Source: Ramazzottius varieornatus (Eukaryota; Tardigrada; Eutardigrada; Parachela; Ramazzottiidae). Taken from it: a stretch of 64,000 bases of DNA. Of this stretch, positions 22,770-33,384 are shown piece after piece (the first letter of the stretch is position 1; each line of letters starts with the position of its first letter). The notes beneath the pieces are model-generated. The model was not told the DNA's origin. It did no database searches and was given only the letters and a program-made list of their open reading frames with translations. The position numbers and the translations under genes are program-made. The DNA lies in assembly GCA_001949185.1 (NCBI GenBank), contig BDGG01000014.1, positions 1,076,656 to 1,140,655 on the forward strand. Direction: 5' to 3'.

Positions 22770-24722
22770 CTAGGACAAAATCAATTCTGGAAGACGAGTC
22801 GAGGAAGTCTGCGGCGTGGTGGTCTTGCTGGACAAGTCAGATCCGGTGGTCGGCGTATCCGACTGCAGCGCCGAAGCAGCTTGGGCGGCTGCAGCCTTCT
22901 CCGCCGCCAAGCGCTTCCTCCTTTCCCGTTCCTTCTGCTGAATCCTGACCAGCTTCTGTACAGCTGCCTTGGTTGGCTGGTTGAGCGGAGCCGTTGCTGT
23001 TGGAGGCGGTGGTGGGATGGCTCGTGTGGGATCGTAGGTTGGAATGGAGACTAGGTTCAAGGGTGTGTAGCCCACAGGACAGCCACTCATCAGCAGAGGC
23101 GGCGGATCGACCATAGCCGGTACCACAATCATGTTCTCCACACTAGTCTCGTCAGGCGGCTTCTGTAAGCCCAAGTAAGGCACCATGATAATCATCCTCT
23201 CGGGCGTGTAGTAAGGCCAACACAGCACGGCCCCCACACCGTCCAACGTGAAGGGCACCGGAAAGGCCCCCATCACTGTCTCACTAACGATGGGAAAACC
23301 TGTCTCTTTGTCGGGAGTTAGGTACTTTTCAATTTCGTTTAGCAATACAGAGGGATCGGGCAGAGAATCAGTAATACTATCTTGCGAAGATGGATTGTCA
23401 GCGTCGACCGTTGTGATCGACTTGCGAGGAGAGAGAACGGTCTTGATCGGGCTGGCCGTTGGAGTTTGGGCTTTCTCGTCGGGGTTGGTTTGCTCTTCCT
23501 TGCTGCTCTTGTTGTCCCATCGGGCTTTGAACGGAATCTTCTTTTTACTGGGTGTTTCGGGTTTGGAATTGCGGGATGGCGAACGCGGTTCGGAACGGTC
23601 GCGTTTCCTTGGAGTGGAGAATTTGGACCTTGGTCGTTGCGTAGGACTAGGTGAACGTGAACGAGTCCTACTGCGGTCTTTAGTGCGAGTAGGCGGCCGA
23701 GAAGCACTCCTACTGCGTTGGCGTACTCGAGTGGGGCTCTTCGTCCGACTGCGGCGTTTCGCTAGAATAGGACTACGGGTCCTACTCCGGTCGTCTCGCC
23801 GTTTGCTCTTCACTGGTGAACGGGATTCACTCCTACTGGACGACCGCTGTCTTGACCGCATCGGACTGCGACTTCTACTACGTTGTTTGGTGCGGGTAGG
23901 CGTTCGGGACCTGCTTTTGCTGCGCGACCGGAAGTAACTTCGTCGACTAGAAGAGATTAACTTCTCACTGTAGACTTTCCGAGCAGGCTCTGGTTTCTTA
24001 CGATCATGCCGTGGACGCGGAGAGTAGCTAGTAGAGCGTCGACGAGGTGTGCGAGTACTCGAACGACGTCGTGGAGTCCTGGAGCGCGAACGCGACCGTC
24101 TTGACCGTTCATATCGTTGCTTGGACGCAACGGGACTTCTGGACCGTGAGCGGCTTCTGGGTCTCTTTCGTTCCACCGGACTAGGCGAAAGCCTTCTGGC
24201 GAACCTTAGCTTGAAGGATGGCGAAGCAGATTTGGGTTTCTGGTGTACTGGACTTTCTGGCGAAGGCTTGTCCACTTCCTTTTCGGTGCCGACTTTCTTC
24301 ACTTCTTCCAGTTTCTCTTCTGGCCTTTCTTCTACCTTGACTTCGGCACCCTGCACTGGTTTCTGCTTAATGGACGACCTAAACAGCTCCAGCTGCTTTT
24401 CCAGTTCATCGACCGAAGGCTCTGGCTCAGGTGGTGGAGACAGAGAAGGGATTGAGGCAGAAGGAGTCACTTCCAGTACGGGTTTGAGTTGATTGATTTT
24501 TTGGACGCTGTCGACAGGGTCTTCTTCCGTCTTGATCGTCACTTCGGTCTTCTCGGCTTCCGTCGGCGACAAACGTCCAAAGACTGAAGCAGCAGAGTGA
24601 GCAGCATCCTTCTTCAAGGCTCCAGCTGCAATACAGAAGGTAAGCTTGGGTTTGCCGAGAGCGAATTTAATCGGAGCTTTGGCTTTATCTTTCGTCGGAC
24701 GGAAAAATCCGTTGGAATCCAT
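22770..24722 (-). CDS. arginine/serine-rich nuclear protein (probable splicing factor)
   Basis: A single 650-residue open frame. Residues about 170-420 are a long RS domain of alternating RS, SRSR and RTKSPTR units typical of SR-related splicing proteins. The N-terminus starts MDSNGFFRPTKDKAKAP and is followed by an acidic, Pro/Glu-rich stretch. After the RS domain comes a compact hydrophobic region (GAVLCWPYYTPERMIIMVPY) that may be a folded domain, then proline runs and a charged helix (LVRIQQKERERRKRLAAEK). No RRM, G-patch, SURP or zinc finger was seen, so it is RS-related and not a canonical SR protein. RS domains act in the nucleus through phosphorylation-dependent protein contacts; that role is inferred from composition. 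The opposite-strand ORFs here are shadows of the repetitive codons. Confidence 0.75.
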   Translation of the reverse strand: MDSNGFFRPTKDKAKAPIKFALGKPKLTFCIAAGALKKDAAHSAASVFGRLSPTEAEKTEVTIKTEEDPVDSVQKINQLKPVLEVTPSASIPSLSPPPEPEPSVDELEKQLELFRSSIKQKPVQGAEVKVEERPEEKLEEVKKVGTEKEVDKPSPESPVHQKPKSASPSFKLRFARRLSPSPVERKRPRSRSRSRSPVASKQRYERSRRSRSRSRTPRRRSSTRTPRRRSTSYSPRPRHDRKKPEPARKVYSEKLISSSRRSYFRSRSKSRSRTPTRTKQRSRSRSPMRSRQRSSSRSESRSPVKSKRRDDRSRTRSPILAKRRSRTKSPTRVRQRSRSASRPPTRTKDRSRTRSRSPSPTQRPRSKFSTPRKRDRSEPRSPSRNSKPETPSKKKIPFKARWDNKSSKEEQTNPDEKAQTPTASPIKTVLSPRKSITTVDADNPSSQDSITDSLPDPSVLLNEIEKYLTPDKETGFPIVSETVMGAFPVPFTLDGVGAVLCWPYYTPERMIIMVPYLGLQKPPDETSVENMIVVPAMVDPPPLLMSGCPVGYTPLNLVSIPTYDPTRAIPPPPPTATAPLNQPTKAAVQKLVRIQQKERERRKRLAAEKAAAAQAASALQSDTPTTGSDLSSKTTTPQTSSTRLPELILS

Positions 24723-25632
24723 TCCCTCGTTTCTACCTAGGTTCTAACCTTGAATACAATAACGTATCGTTAGTCGTCTTCTGTGGTCAAGCAAATACTT
24801 CGAAGAAGCCAATTTTTTGATAGAAACTTCCAGTCTCACCTGTCGTACTTCACCTTGCTCCCACGCCGGCATCAATACCAGCCTCCCCACAGTTTCACAG
24901 GCATCCCAACGCAGCAACCGGATGTTAAATCTTCAAGCACAACCCCGATGCAGACTTTTCCACAACTGGAACTCAGAAGAAACTTTAAAGTTCAAACTGA
25001 GAGCCGCGGAAAGATAGGAAGAAATTCAAAATCACTGATGAGCTGATCTTCTTTGCTTGATCGCGTGATTGCTGGATTGCGCTATGCGAATATCGAGGCG
25101 AAGCGAATACTCGTTGGTCGTTACGTTGCACATTAGACTTGGTTGATTGCTGCCAGAACGTATGGTTGATTAGTTAATGGGCACTACTTTCAGTTTGTGC
25201 AGCACGACGTTCAGCAGCTCGTCAGTGCATATAAACAAAGGCTTGCTATGCTTTGCCTTTACCGTCGAAATGTCTTCAAGGGTTTGCGAACTATGCCTTC
25301 AACGTGTCTTCGCTGCATATTGACTAAAACTAGCTCAACCAAATACCACGCCACCGAACACCGTACCCGCACATCGCTACTTGATTATTCGATTTCCTTT
25401 TTTCCGCACGGTAACCGCTGACTGGGCGACATACCGTGAGATTTCACGAATTCCCCGCTTCTCCGTATCTCTTCGATTCATGATTCTTCGAAGTTTTGAC
25501 ACCTGCCGTAACCTGCGAAATCAAAAGCCATCTTCATCACAAGTTGCTGCCTGGAACATCCCCTCCCATTGTGCGGACAATCACTGTTTGTCGGTTGAGT
25601 GGAAAAAGCGTGTCGTTCTGTTTTACAGCGCC
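24723..25632. other. divergent intergenic region upstream of RS protein and chromo-barrel gene
   Basis: Holds the promoters of both neighbours. One recognisable repeat, a truncated copy of the hairpin element found complete at 60661-60806, lies at 25118-25229. No exon is supported. Confidence 0.4.
25118..25229. repeat. truncated copy of a hairpin element (second copy at 60661-60806)
   Basis: Bases 25141-25228 are nearly identical to 60710-60796: both hold GATTGCTGCCAGAACGTATG, then GGGCACTACTTTCAGTTTGT, and the right arm CAGCAGCTCGTCAGTG. The left arm of the 60-kb copy is absent here. On the minus strand the shared part reads as a conserved peptide end, TDELLNVVLHKLKVVPIN followed by a stop. 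Confidence 0.8.
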
Positions 25633-27940
25633 ATGGACAAGACACCGACGTGCAGTGCCCCTTCACACGGAAGCATCCCTCCGCCGATCATGACCATCAA
25701 CCCTGCTCCCAGCACAACAAACAGAAACATGAAGAAGGAGCTGAACGACCACACAGAAATGCGTCTCGAAGATTTCATGAAGAAATTCAGCATAGGTACG
25801 TCTCTAGAAAACCTCCGATTGATGATCACCCAGATCAAGTCGCGCATAATCTCGACCCAAACGAAGTTGCGGAAAGAGGTCGGCAGCTGGTCACAGCTTC
25901 GCACTTTCAGTGTCGAATCAGTTCTTTCTCCCGACTGCTTTTGCTGATTACTGGTGCTTGTATTGCAGGTGACGATGTATGGGTCATCAGTAAGGGACAG
26001 TGGCACGAAGCTAAGATCATTCTGATCGAAATGTACAAGTATCTCGGAGATGAGACGACATCCGTGCCCATCTACAGAATCCATTACCCGGGTTGGGGAA
26101 AACGGTAAGCAGGCTCCGACATCCATCGGATGCGGCAGAAGGAAGATGTCTGATGCGTTCTCCTCTTCAGGTGTGACGAGTGGATGTGCAGCGATTCGCT
26201 GATGTTACAGAACACAGAGATCAACGCCAAGGCCTCGGCCGAAAACGGCGCCTTGATGGAGGCCAGGTATAAACTCTGGGGAAAAATTCTCGTTTGTTTT
26301 CCCCGGATAGACTTATGCACTACGTTGCGTGATGTTTAATTTTGCAGTGGAATCAAGAGTATGAAGACCGGAAAGAGAACGGCCCAGGCAGACAAGACCA
26401 GTTCTTTGCAGATGACGGCGAAAAAAGCCAGTGTCAAAGCTCCAATCCTGTGCCTATCAACGGAGTATCTCCCGCCAGAGGCCGAGGAAAAGGTGGAAGC
26501 AGAGGAGGCGCGACTGCCGAACCTAGGGGTAACTTCAAAAAATATTACCTCTAGTGCCGAAGCAGTCGAAGTAATGCGCGAGTTCAACCGAACATTCCGG
26601 TAGTGTACCTTGACTTTCGAATGTCTGGAAAATAATTTATGCTGCATGTTCATCCCATTGAATTTTCCATTGAATTTCGCTCACAGGATATTCATTTTCG
26701 ATATTTTTCCAGGTACGACGAGCAGTAAACAAGCGAGAATTGATGCAGGACTGTCTGCGGGAGATAATATTTCAGCTGCGGGCTGTCAGTCGCTGGAGCC
26801 TCCCAGCATGGCTTCAGCGCTCGAAAGCGAGCCGACCACCTTGACCGACAACGGAAAAGCGCACAGCTTAGAGCCAGCCAGTTCATCTGAGAAGTCGATT
26901 AACCGACTGGAAAACTCATCCAGTATCAAGAAAACCGAAAGAGCGAAGAACACTGGTGCGAGGAAAAAGGTGCCAGCCGGTGAGAGCTATTTATTACGGT
27001 TCGAAAACCGCAGCGATGACGGAAAATCCAGCACAGGCTATTACGTGTTTGCTTGTTTTTCAATTAGCCATGACCGAAATGCTACCTGTGGGCACCATCG
27101 TTACAGCCGTTCCTGCTGGAAGTCCTGCCGGAACTCCAGGTCAGCATTTCATGGTCCAAAGCAAGGTGGAGAACGGTAAGATCGTCCCCTTCCTGGTGCC
27201 CGTCCAACAAGTTACCGAGGTGGAAGAAACTGTTCCCGAAGGTTCGTACCGTAGTTTCAAGTAACAGGGCTGGATTGTAGTTATTTCTCTGTAACGGGTG
27301 CTGGCATTGCATGAACGGTCTGTACAGGCCGGCGAAGTGGTTACTGTACGAGCCGGGGAAGTGGTTGCTGTACAGGCCGGCGAAGTGGTTACTGTACGAG
27401 CCGGGGAAGTGGTCACTGTACGGGCCGTCCGAGTTGTCTGCATACAAGCCAGCGGATTAACGCAGATCCGCGAGATTCTACTGTTATCTGAGATAACTAT
27501 GTTTCAATGACAAAGTTGGTTACGTGATCTGTTCTATAGGTACAGTGACTATGGATATGCTTGAGCAAGAACACTCACCAACCGAAAAACCACGGAAGAT
27601 GCCACGGAAGGAGAAGGATGTTCTTACTAAGATTCGCCGACAATGGTAAGAGGCTTTTAAGAGACATACGGTTTTGGTTCTTTGCAGATGAAATATCATG
27701 AATGTCATGACTTGTATTCTGTTTAGGGTTATGGGCAACTTCCGGAAAGCGAAATTCTGCGACCTGTCAAACAGTGGGATTAGTACCTTTTTCGCCAGGT
27801 ACTGTTTTCAGTATTGCAGATGCATTTTGCAGTGGAAACTGAGCTGTCCAGTGAGATACGTGGAAGCGTCTTGTGTTGGCTTTTGGATGTTGAGTCTTTA
27901 CACAGCGATTGTTCATGTGATAAAGACGCATTCGAGGTAA
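25633..27940 (+). CDS. chromo-barrel (MRG15/MSL3-like) chromatin protein
   Basis: Exons 25633-25795, 25969-26104, 26171-26266 and 26348 onward join in frame. Residues about 50-125 form a chromo barrel domain: FSIGDDVWVISKGQWHEAKI, then YRIHYPGWGKRCDEWM, the hallmark of MRG15/Eaf3 and MSL3 readers of methylated H3K36 in acetyltransferase and dosage complexes. The remainder is low-complexity Ser/Lys/Glu. Later in-frame candidate exons are 26713 to about 26980, 27068-27240 (TEMLPVGTIVTAVPAGSPAG) and 27541-27645, ending near 27940. The join after 26528-26599 is not settled: one splice choice meets a stop at once (YDEQ then stop) and others change frame. No MRG domain is visible in the window, so this is either a chromo-barrel-only protein or a truncated gene. 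A 24-bp minisatellite lies in an intron at 27322-27455. Confidence 0.65.
27322..27455. repeat. 24-bp minisatellite, about 5.5 units
   Basis: Five consecutive 24-base units starting GTACAGGCCGGCGAAGTGG, with alternate units reading GTACGAGCCGGGGAAGTGG, then a partial unit. Related units occur in the opposite orientation at 28170-28215, 28970-29020, 30006-30185, 31045-31147 and 31625-31850. Confidence 0.9.
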
Positions 27941-30005
27941 CGCAATAACACCGTCGCCACCATTCTAGAAATCTTGCTCTGTGTGAGTGACGAGTATGTC
28001 AAAATTCGCAGGTCTTTCGGCAAACAAAGTTCGGCACCCGGGGCATTGGTAACCCATACCAGGATTCGGATATTTCTTGACGACAAACTTGTGGGTACTG
28101 TCACGCCATGGTCTACCTAGAAGAAACAAGTATGTTGTCCCAGACATGGTAGTCTAAATTCATGCATGGTCACTACGCCGGCGTGTACATCAGTAGGGAC
28201 AACTACGCCAGCGTCTCCTTTGCTAACACTGACGGCATCTATGGAGGTTGACCAATTTTGCAACTCTCGCTCTTGTAACAGTATCCTTCTTCCTCGAAGT
28301 TCATTTCGACAGCTTCCTTGCCTTTACAGGTTGTGTAACCGGATCCACTCAGATTCTTCATCTTTCGCCCAACCTTGTGACCACCAACACTTCGCACGAG
28401 CCAGCTGCCGGAGGGACGCAAATTCTTCTCTAATTTCAGCCATTCCACCATCTGCACCAAGTTTCCGGTCGCCGCGGTCACGGCAATGATATGTTTGCAA
28501 GCTGGGTCTTTATTCTGAGTGAACTGCAAACAACCGCATTTACCTTCCCCGGAAGTAGTGCGGATCTCGACGAAGTACCAGCAGGGCTTCTTCTTGTCTG
28601 TAGACCGAACTTTCCGAACGACCGAGGAGTTCCATTTTCGTTTATAATGGGTCGTTTCTTCCGCGGAAAGCTCAACCATCCAGCCTTCGTCAGCAGGGCC
28701 GCCCATAAGCTCCACGGCCTTGTCCCAGCTAACGCGAAACATGTCGGGAAGTCCGGTGGTGGCAAAGTCCGTCAGCACATTGGACGGTCTTGATCCATCT
28801 CCCGACGAATCGACCTATAAACATAATGTCACAGTTACAGACTAGCACTATGTACCTGTTCTACTATTAGACGAACCAACAAGACTTCACCGGCACAAAG
28901 CGCGGCAGCTCTGCCCGCGTAGGCTTTGGCAACTCCGACGGCGGACAATGCAGCATCTTCGCCAACAAAACGTACTAACACCACCGGCCTACTTGCAACA
29001 ACTCCGCTGGTACTAACTTTTCGACTCGATGCAACGACAACCATGGTGTTCACGTTGCACTTGGAGGACAACCGTTGCACTTTGGACATTATGTGGGTAT
29101 TGTCGTGCGCTTTCTGTCGCGACAAGAGAAGGTCTTCTCTGTACTGCTCGGCTATTCTGTATCGGCCTTGATCTTTCAGGGCCTGGAACATGAACACAGT
29201 TTCATCGGCGTACATCTTGAGCAATCTCTCAACCACTTCCCGGGGATCGTTGTGCGTGCCAAAAAAGGCTCTGAGCGTTTTGTTCATGGCCTCGGACAGA
29301 TTAGTATTAGGAAGGTCGCGCGAGAAACCCATCTTTTCACGTGCCGGTAGGATTAGTTTCTCGACAAAGTTCTTCTGATGGTGTTTTTCAAACCAGTGCT
29401 GGAATTTGTCATCGCCCAAAGAGCTCTTCACCTCTTTCCACTTTTGGAGATACTGCTCTTCCGAAACTGAATCTACAAGCCCTAGAACATGCTTCCTCAC
29501 ACCAGCTACGTTGCGGTGGTACCCCAGTACACAGTTCAGCACGAACGACACATGGGAAGAGGGTACGGGCTTTCAGAGGAAGTATCTCTTGATACCATCT
29601 CGGATGCGTAGAACGCAGAGCGTATGGTTGTGTCGAGGGAAAGCTTCGCGGAATGCTTCGTACAGTGCTCGCTCGCCATCGATGATGAAATCGAAGCTGA
29701 AGTCTTTTGACATCACATCGACACCTGCATTCACAAGACATTCTCGGAGGTAATTAGCGAACACCGACAACGAAGCTTTCGACTTCCTCTGAGTTAGGCA
29801 TGTTGGTCCGATCAGCAAAGCAGGCTTTCCTGTCTTCTCATTCACAAAATAAGAATGTTGGATGACTATGACCACCAGATACATGTTGCACAGCTGGAAA
29901 GTCAAATCGATCTGCAAGCGAAGCTTCACTGCAAACACAAAACCAAAGGATTAATACCCCATTCAGGCGCGCATCACTACAAGACGAAAATAAGCTCAGT
30001 CTACA

Positions 30006-30185
30006 GTGCCTGTTGATAAGGCGACCGACAATATTACCGGCTTGCACTTCAAGAATTCCGTCAAATGTACACTGACAACTCTACCGGCCTATGAACGAAC
30101 TACTCCACTGGCATGTAGATTACCAAAACTGCCGGTGTTTACAGCAGAAACATCGCTGGCGTGTACTTTGTCAAGATTGCCGGAA
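30006..30185. repeat. degenerate 24-bp minisatellite in MULE intron
   Basis: Seven or so diverged units of about 24 bases, each with a CCGGC-TGTAC-like core spaced by ACAACT or ACTTCG, filling most of the intron between exons 4 and 5 of the MULE gene. Orientation is opposite to the array at 27322. Confidence 0.65.
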
Positions 30186-31044
30186 TAGGCAATCGCTCTG
30201 ACCTTAATCGACTTACACTTTAGCTTTTGGTCGCCGTTCGTCGCTATCAGTCCAACGTGGTACGGATCTACCACGACGAAATTCTCAGATTTCGATCCAT
30301 CCTCGTTCTGGTACTGACGAAGAATGACCCCTTCCTTCCTTCGCAGGTAGCTTTCCACGTCTTCTCCGTATGTGTTCTCGTTGACTGTGTTTCTGATGGT
30401 CATGACCTGTCGCATATCTTTCGGTCCATAATATGGGTTCACCTCGCGGTCGATTTCGGGTATAGTTGACGCAACTTCGAGAACGATGTCTCTAGGGCTC
30501 ATGGGCTTGCCGCGTGCAACAGATGACGCTAGCTTCTTGATCGCGCTTGTGATGGTTTTCCCTGGTGTAGGTTTTCCCAGGCGGGAATGGTGCGATCTTG
30601 CTTTCGTCGGACCATACATACTGGATCACGAAGAAATTCTCGACTGGCTTGCTGCAGCCCTCTGACGACACAATTGCAAGAAGACGTCGCTTGAAGCCAT
30701 TGGGCTTCCCATTAGGTCGACTGTACCAGTCCTTCTTCATTGGATAAGAACGGCGTCTGGTCGTCATCATGCTTGCTACCACTACCAAACCGTTCATTTG
30801 ATTCTCTCCAGCTGCCGTTCCCGTCGTCCAGAATTAGTCCGTAGATCCGTTCTCTCTGCTCGGGCCGGAAGGAAACGGCAAACCACGCTTGACCTTGGAA
30901 GCGCTGAGGTATTCGGTGATGTTTGTACGCATCAAGGACTTCTGGATTACAAAGCCAGGCGAGAACTGACGCATCGCTTTCCACCGTTTGGAAACAACGA
31001 TAATGATTATCTCTGCAGAAAGCAATATGATGTGAGTTAGATTT

Positions 31045-31147
31045 CACTACGTTGACAACTCCGTCGGCGCGCACACCAGCATCCTCATCGGCTCATACAA
31101 CGGCATCTTCACCGGTTCATACAGTAACAACTCTGCCGGCATGTATT
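31045..31147. repeat. degenerate 24-bp minisatellite in MULE intron
   Basis: Four diverged units, e.g. ACAACTCCGTCGGCGCGCAC and CAACTCTGCCGGCATGTA, of the same family as 30006-30185. Confidence 0.6.
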
Positions 31148-31624
31148 GAAAAGAAGCAGCTTGACTCACATCTCATAACATGGTCCCAGAGCGCTGTCCG
31201 CCACGGGAGCTCCTAAGGCAAGATTTCCACGTACAGAAAATGTAACCACTGGCTGAGATAATCGTTTTGGCTCATGTTCTGATACAGAAAACGACGTCTC
31301 CCTGCAACAGGTAAGTGATCCAGTTAACGCTGGAGTCACTTGTGCGCTGCTCATAATCCCGACTACTTACGGGGTAACGCACATGTGCACTGGCTCATTA
31401 GCGCTGCTCTGCGTGGAGGCGCCGGTGATAGCTGATGCGTCGTCGTCGTCGTCGTCACTTTCCAACATATATACAACCGACTTACCAGCATTCTTCACCG
31501 AAGAGTCTTTGAAGTTTGCAAATTTCCTGAAATAACCAATCGATATATTGCTTGCAATGAATATCGCATTTGTGGACTACATAGTGCAAATAAACCACAC
31601 AAACACCGTACATAACGTCATCTC

Positions 31625-31850
31625 AATCGGCGAGTACGGCATGTACACGGATTTCGCCGGCGTGTGGTCTGCCGTCTCCACCGGCGCGTATAATGACAAC
31701 TGAGACGATATGATACGGACTTCGCCGGTTTGTGCAGTGGCATCTCCGCCGGCGTGTAAAGTGATAACTTCGACGAAGACAACTTATACTTCGACGAAGA
31801 CAGCTTATACGAAGACAACTTCGCCGGCGTGAACATTTGCAGGTCCAGCG
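31625..31850. repeat. 24-bp minisatellite in first MULE intron
   Basis: About nine units of roughly 24 bases, several with a perfect core TTCGCCGGCGTG. A nested 18-21 base duplication built on ACTTCGACGAAGACA lies at 31765-31825. The core is the reverse complement of that in the 27322 array, so the two arrays face each other across the gene. Confidence 0.8.
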
Positions 31851-32167
31851 GTTTATAAGTGTTTTTGAAATACGTTGGAAAGTTTGAAAACGTACCTTCC
31901 AACTCCAGAAGAGGTGCTCGGAATATTATGATCGTCGTCGATGACAGAATTCATAGTCAGTTCGTCCGAATCGTCTTGGTTGTCCCATTCCGCGTCGAAA
32001 GCGCTTGTAGAACGATCGGGGAGTATATCTTGACTGATGTCCTCAGTTTTCAGGCGTTTGACACCCCCACTGCAGCCACTGCTGTTGGGCGAACCAGATG
32101 GGAAGATACCATCGAACACTATCTCGTTGTCGTCATCCTCATCCGAAATAGACGGTGAGTGTTCCAT

Positions 32168-32540
32168 GGCGAGGTGGCAGCGAAAGTCAAAACAGATCCA
32201 GGAAGAAAGCGAGGAGAAAGGCGGAAACAAGTGAAAAATAAATTTTCTTGCGTTGCAAACCCAAGCAACTGGCTTGGCCGTGGCCGCTATTTCGGCTGCG
32301 GCGTTTCAGTATGCTGAGCGTACGTCGTTGTGAGGGGTACGAGTTACGGTGCGGTGTTACGATTATTTTTCGAAATTGTGGTGCAGTACGGTTACGAGTT
32401 TAGTAGTTGTCTGGATACGTTGAAGGTTATACTGAAGGCAAAATTCGCAAACCCCCGAAGACATTTTGACGGTAAAGTGCTGCGAAGGCAAAGCATAGCA
32501 AGCCATGAACAAAACAGAAAAAATCAGCACAAGCACGACG
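32168..32540. other. upstream region of MULE gene
   Basis: No exon was recognised between the MULE start codon and the MITE copy at 32541. It may include the MULE promoter. Confidence 0.3.
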
Positions 32541-32669
32541 AAAAATTATGGGGCCAGTAAAAATTATGGGACCAGTCCTTTTCCTTACAGCGGTACGGAA
32601 GCACGTACGTACACCACCGATTCATAGTAATGCACTTTTTGCCGTCTTTTCCGCCTGGTCCCATAATTT
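32541..32669. mobile_element. small MITE with TATGGGACCAG terminal inverted repeats
   Basis: The left arm AAATTATGGGACCAG (32562-32576) and right arm CTGGTCCCATAATTT (32655-32669) are perfect inverted repeats. A second left-arm copy with one mismatch (AATTATGGGGCCAG) sits immediately outside at 32545-32558. The interior of about 80 bases has no coding capacity. A degenerate second copy is at 526-682 and shares the duplicated left arm, so that duplication predates dispersal. No clear target duplication was defined. Confidence 0.8.
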
Positions 32670-33006
32670 CCTGTCGTGCGTGTAGCCCTAAAAGAATCAG
32701 CGTATTTCTTCGTAAAAAGTTAGATCACGACTTGATTTTCCCACCTTTGGCGTATCTGCTGCTGGGTATTCTAACTATTCTTCACCAGTCTATAGTACGA
32801 GGGCTGCTAACGGTAAGTCAGTCCGCATTTTGGCACGCCGTTTGTTTTCAGCACGCGAAGTCTTGCAGCTCTACAGTAGGTCCGGATCAGCTCAAGGAAC
32901 TTTAACTTTGCCAATTCATTGGCAGTCTCTGACACTTCTGCAAAGTTGATGACTGCTTGTCTCTTTTGTGGTGTCGAACAAGCAGCCTGATCCCTGCGGT
33001 AAACAG
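32670..33006. other. upstream region of KXD1
   Basis: No separate gene seen. It probably holds the KXD1 promoter and 5' UTR; the reading frame is open back to about 32968 but there is no ATG before 33007. Confidence 0.4.
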
Positions 33007-33384
33007 ATGAGCGACAGTTCTAAATCTCCTACGGCATCTGAGGCGACGGACATGAGCACGTCATCTTCGACCAGCAACGCTGGATGGCTCAACGAGCGCA
33101 GTTTGTCTGCCGTCCTTCACGACCAACGGGAAATGCTGAGCAAGCTGGAGAAGGCAAACGAAACGCTGGAAACTTGCAACTCTCTCAGTGCTCAAAGATT
33201 AGAGACTTACGTCCCAGAGTTCAGGCAGCACGTCAAGCTATTGGGTGACACCAAAAAGGACCTGGATTCCGTTTATCGACGTCTTCGTTTAATCCAAGCC
33301 AAAATTTCAAAGTTATATCCCAAAGAATACGCCGAAGCTAGAAACAAGGCGGAAATGAGCGAGGAACCGGAGGATGAAGAATAA
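33007..33384 (+). CDS. KXD1: KxDL motif-containing protein 1 (BORC/BLOC-related subunit)
   Basis: A single-exon 125-residue ORF. The ATG at 33007 (MSDSSKSP) is the first in the open frame. After a Ser/Thr-rich N-terminus, residues about 30-115 are helical and match the KxDL family: LHDQREMLSKLEKANETL, then HVKLLGDTKKDLDSVYRRLR with the defining K-K-D-L, then AKISKLYPKEY. In animals KXD1 is a subunit of BORC, which links lysosomes to kinesin through ARL8, and interacts with BLOC-1. The acidic end (SEEPEDEE) is typical. The gene is convergent with NUBP1, whose stop lies about 110 bases away. Confidence 0.9.
   Translation: MSDSSKSPTASEATDMSTSSSTSNAGWLNERSLSAVLHDQREMLSKLEKANETLETCNSLSAQRLETYVPEFRQHVKLLGDTKKDLDSVYRRLRLIQAKISKLYPKEYAEARNKAEMSEEPEDEE

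Larger units (their letters stand above)
28239..32167 (-). pseudogene. Mutator-like (MULE) transposase with SWIM zinc finger, apparently broken
   Basis: Exons traced on the minus strand: 32167-31896, 31526-31371, 31301-31170, 31012 to about 30217, 29928 to about 29087, and 28814-28239. The first part is acidic and disordered. Exon 4 holds an N-terminal domain (DNHYRCFQTVESDASVLAW). Exon 5 is a MULE transposase domain with LQIDLTFQLCNMYLVVIVIQ, IGPTCLTQRK and FIIDGERALYEAF (second catalytic Asp) and NLSEAMNKTLR. The last exon has a SWIM finger, CGCLQF...PACKH (C-x-C-x10-C-x-H), the standard MULE/FAR1 partner. Breaks: exon 4 needs a change of frame near 30720 and another near 30580 with no usable introns, and exon 5 has an in-frame TGA at 29573-29575. 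Intron-exon structure otherwise looks like a host gene. Introns are filled with the 24-bp minisatellite. Either a decayed transposon or a decayed domesticated gene; sequence errors are possible. Confidence 0.75.

Noticed and set aside
22770-24500. Leu/Arg-rich ORFs on the plus strand (23248-23937, 24049-24492)
   Set aside because: They are shadows of the RS-repeat codons of the minus-strand gene; the repetitive LRR-looking pattern comes from reversed serine/arginine codons.
27322-27455. CRISPR-like regular repeats
   Set aside because: Units are 24 bases head-to-tail with no unique spacers, in a eukaryotic intron; this is a minisatellite.
31441-31458. (CGT)n microsatellite as a separate feature
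   Set aside because: It encodes an Asp run inside a MULE exon (VYMLESDDDDDDAS) and is adequately covered by that gene.
32968-33006. Longer KXD1 starting at 32968
   Set aside because: The first codon there is GTG; the first true ATG in frame is 33007.
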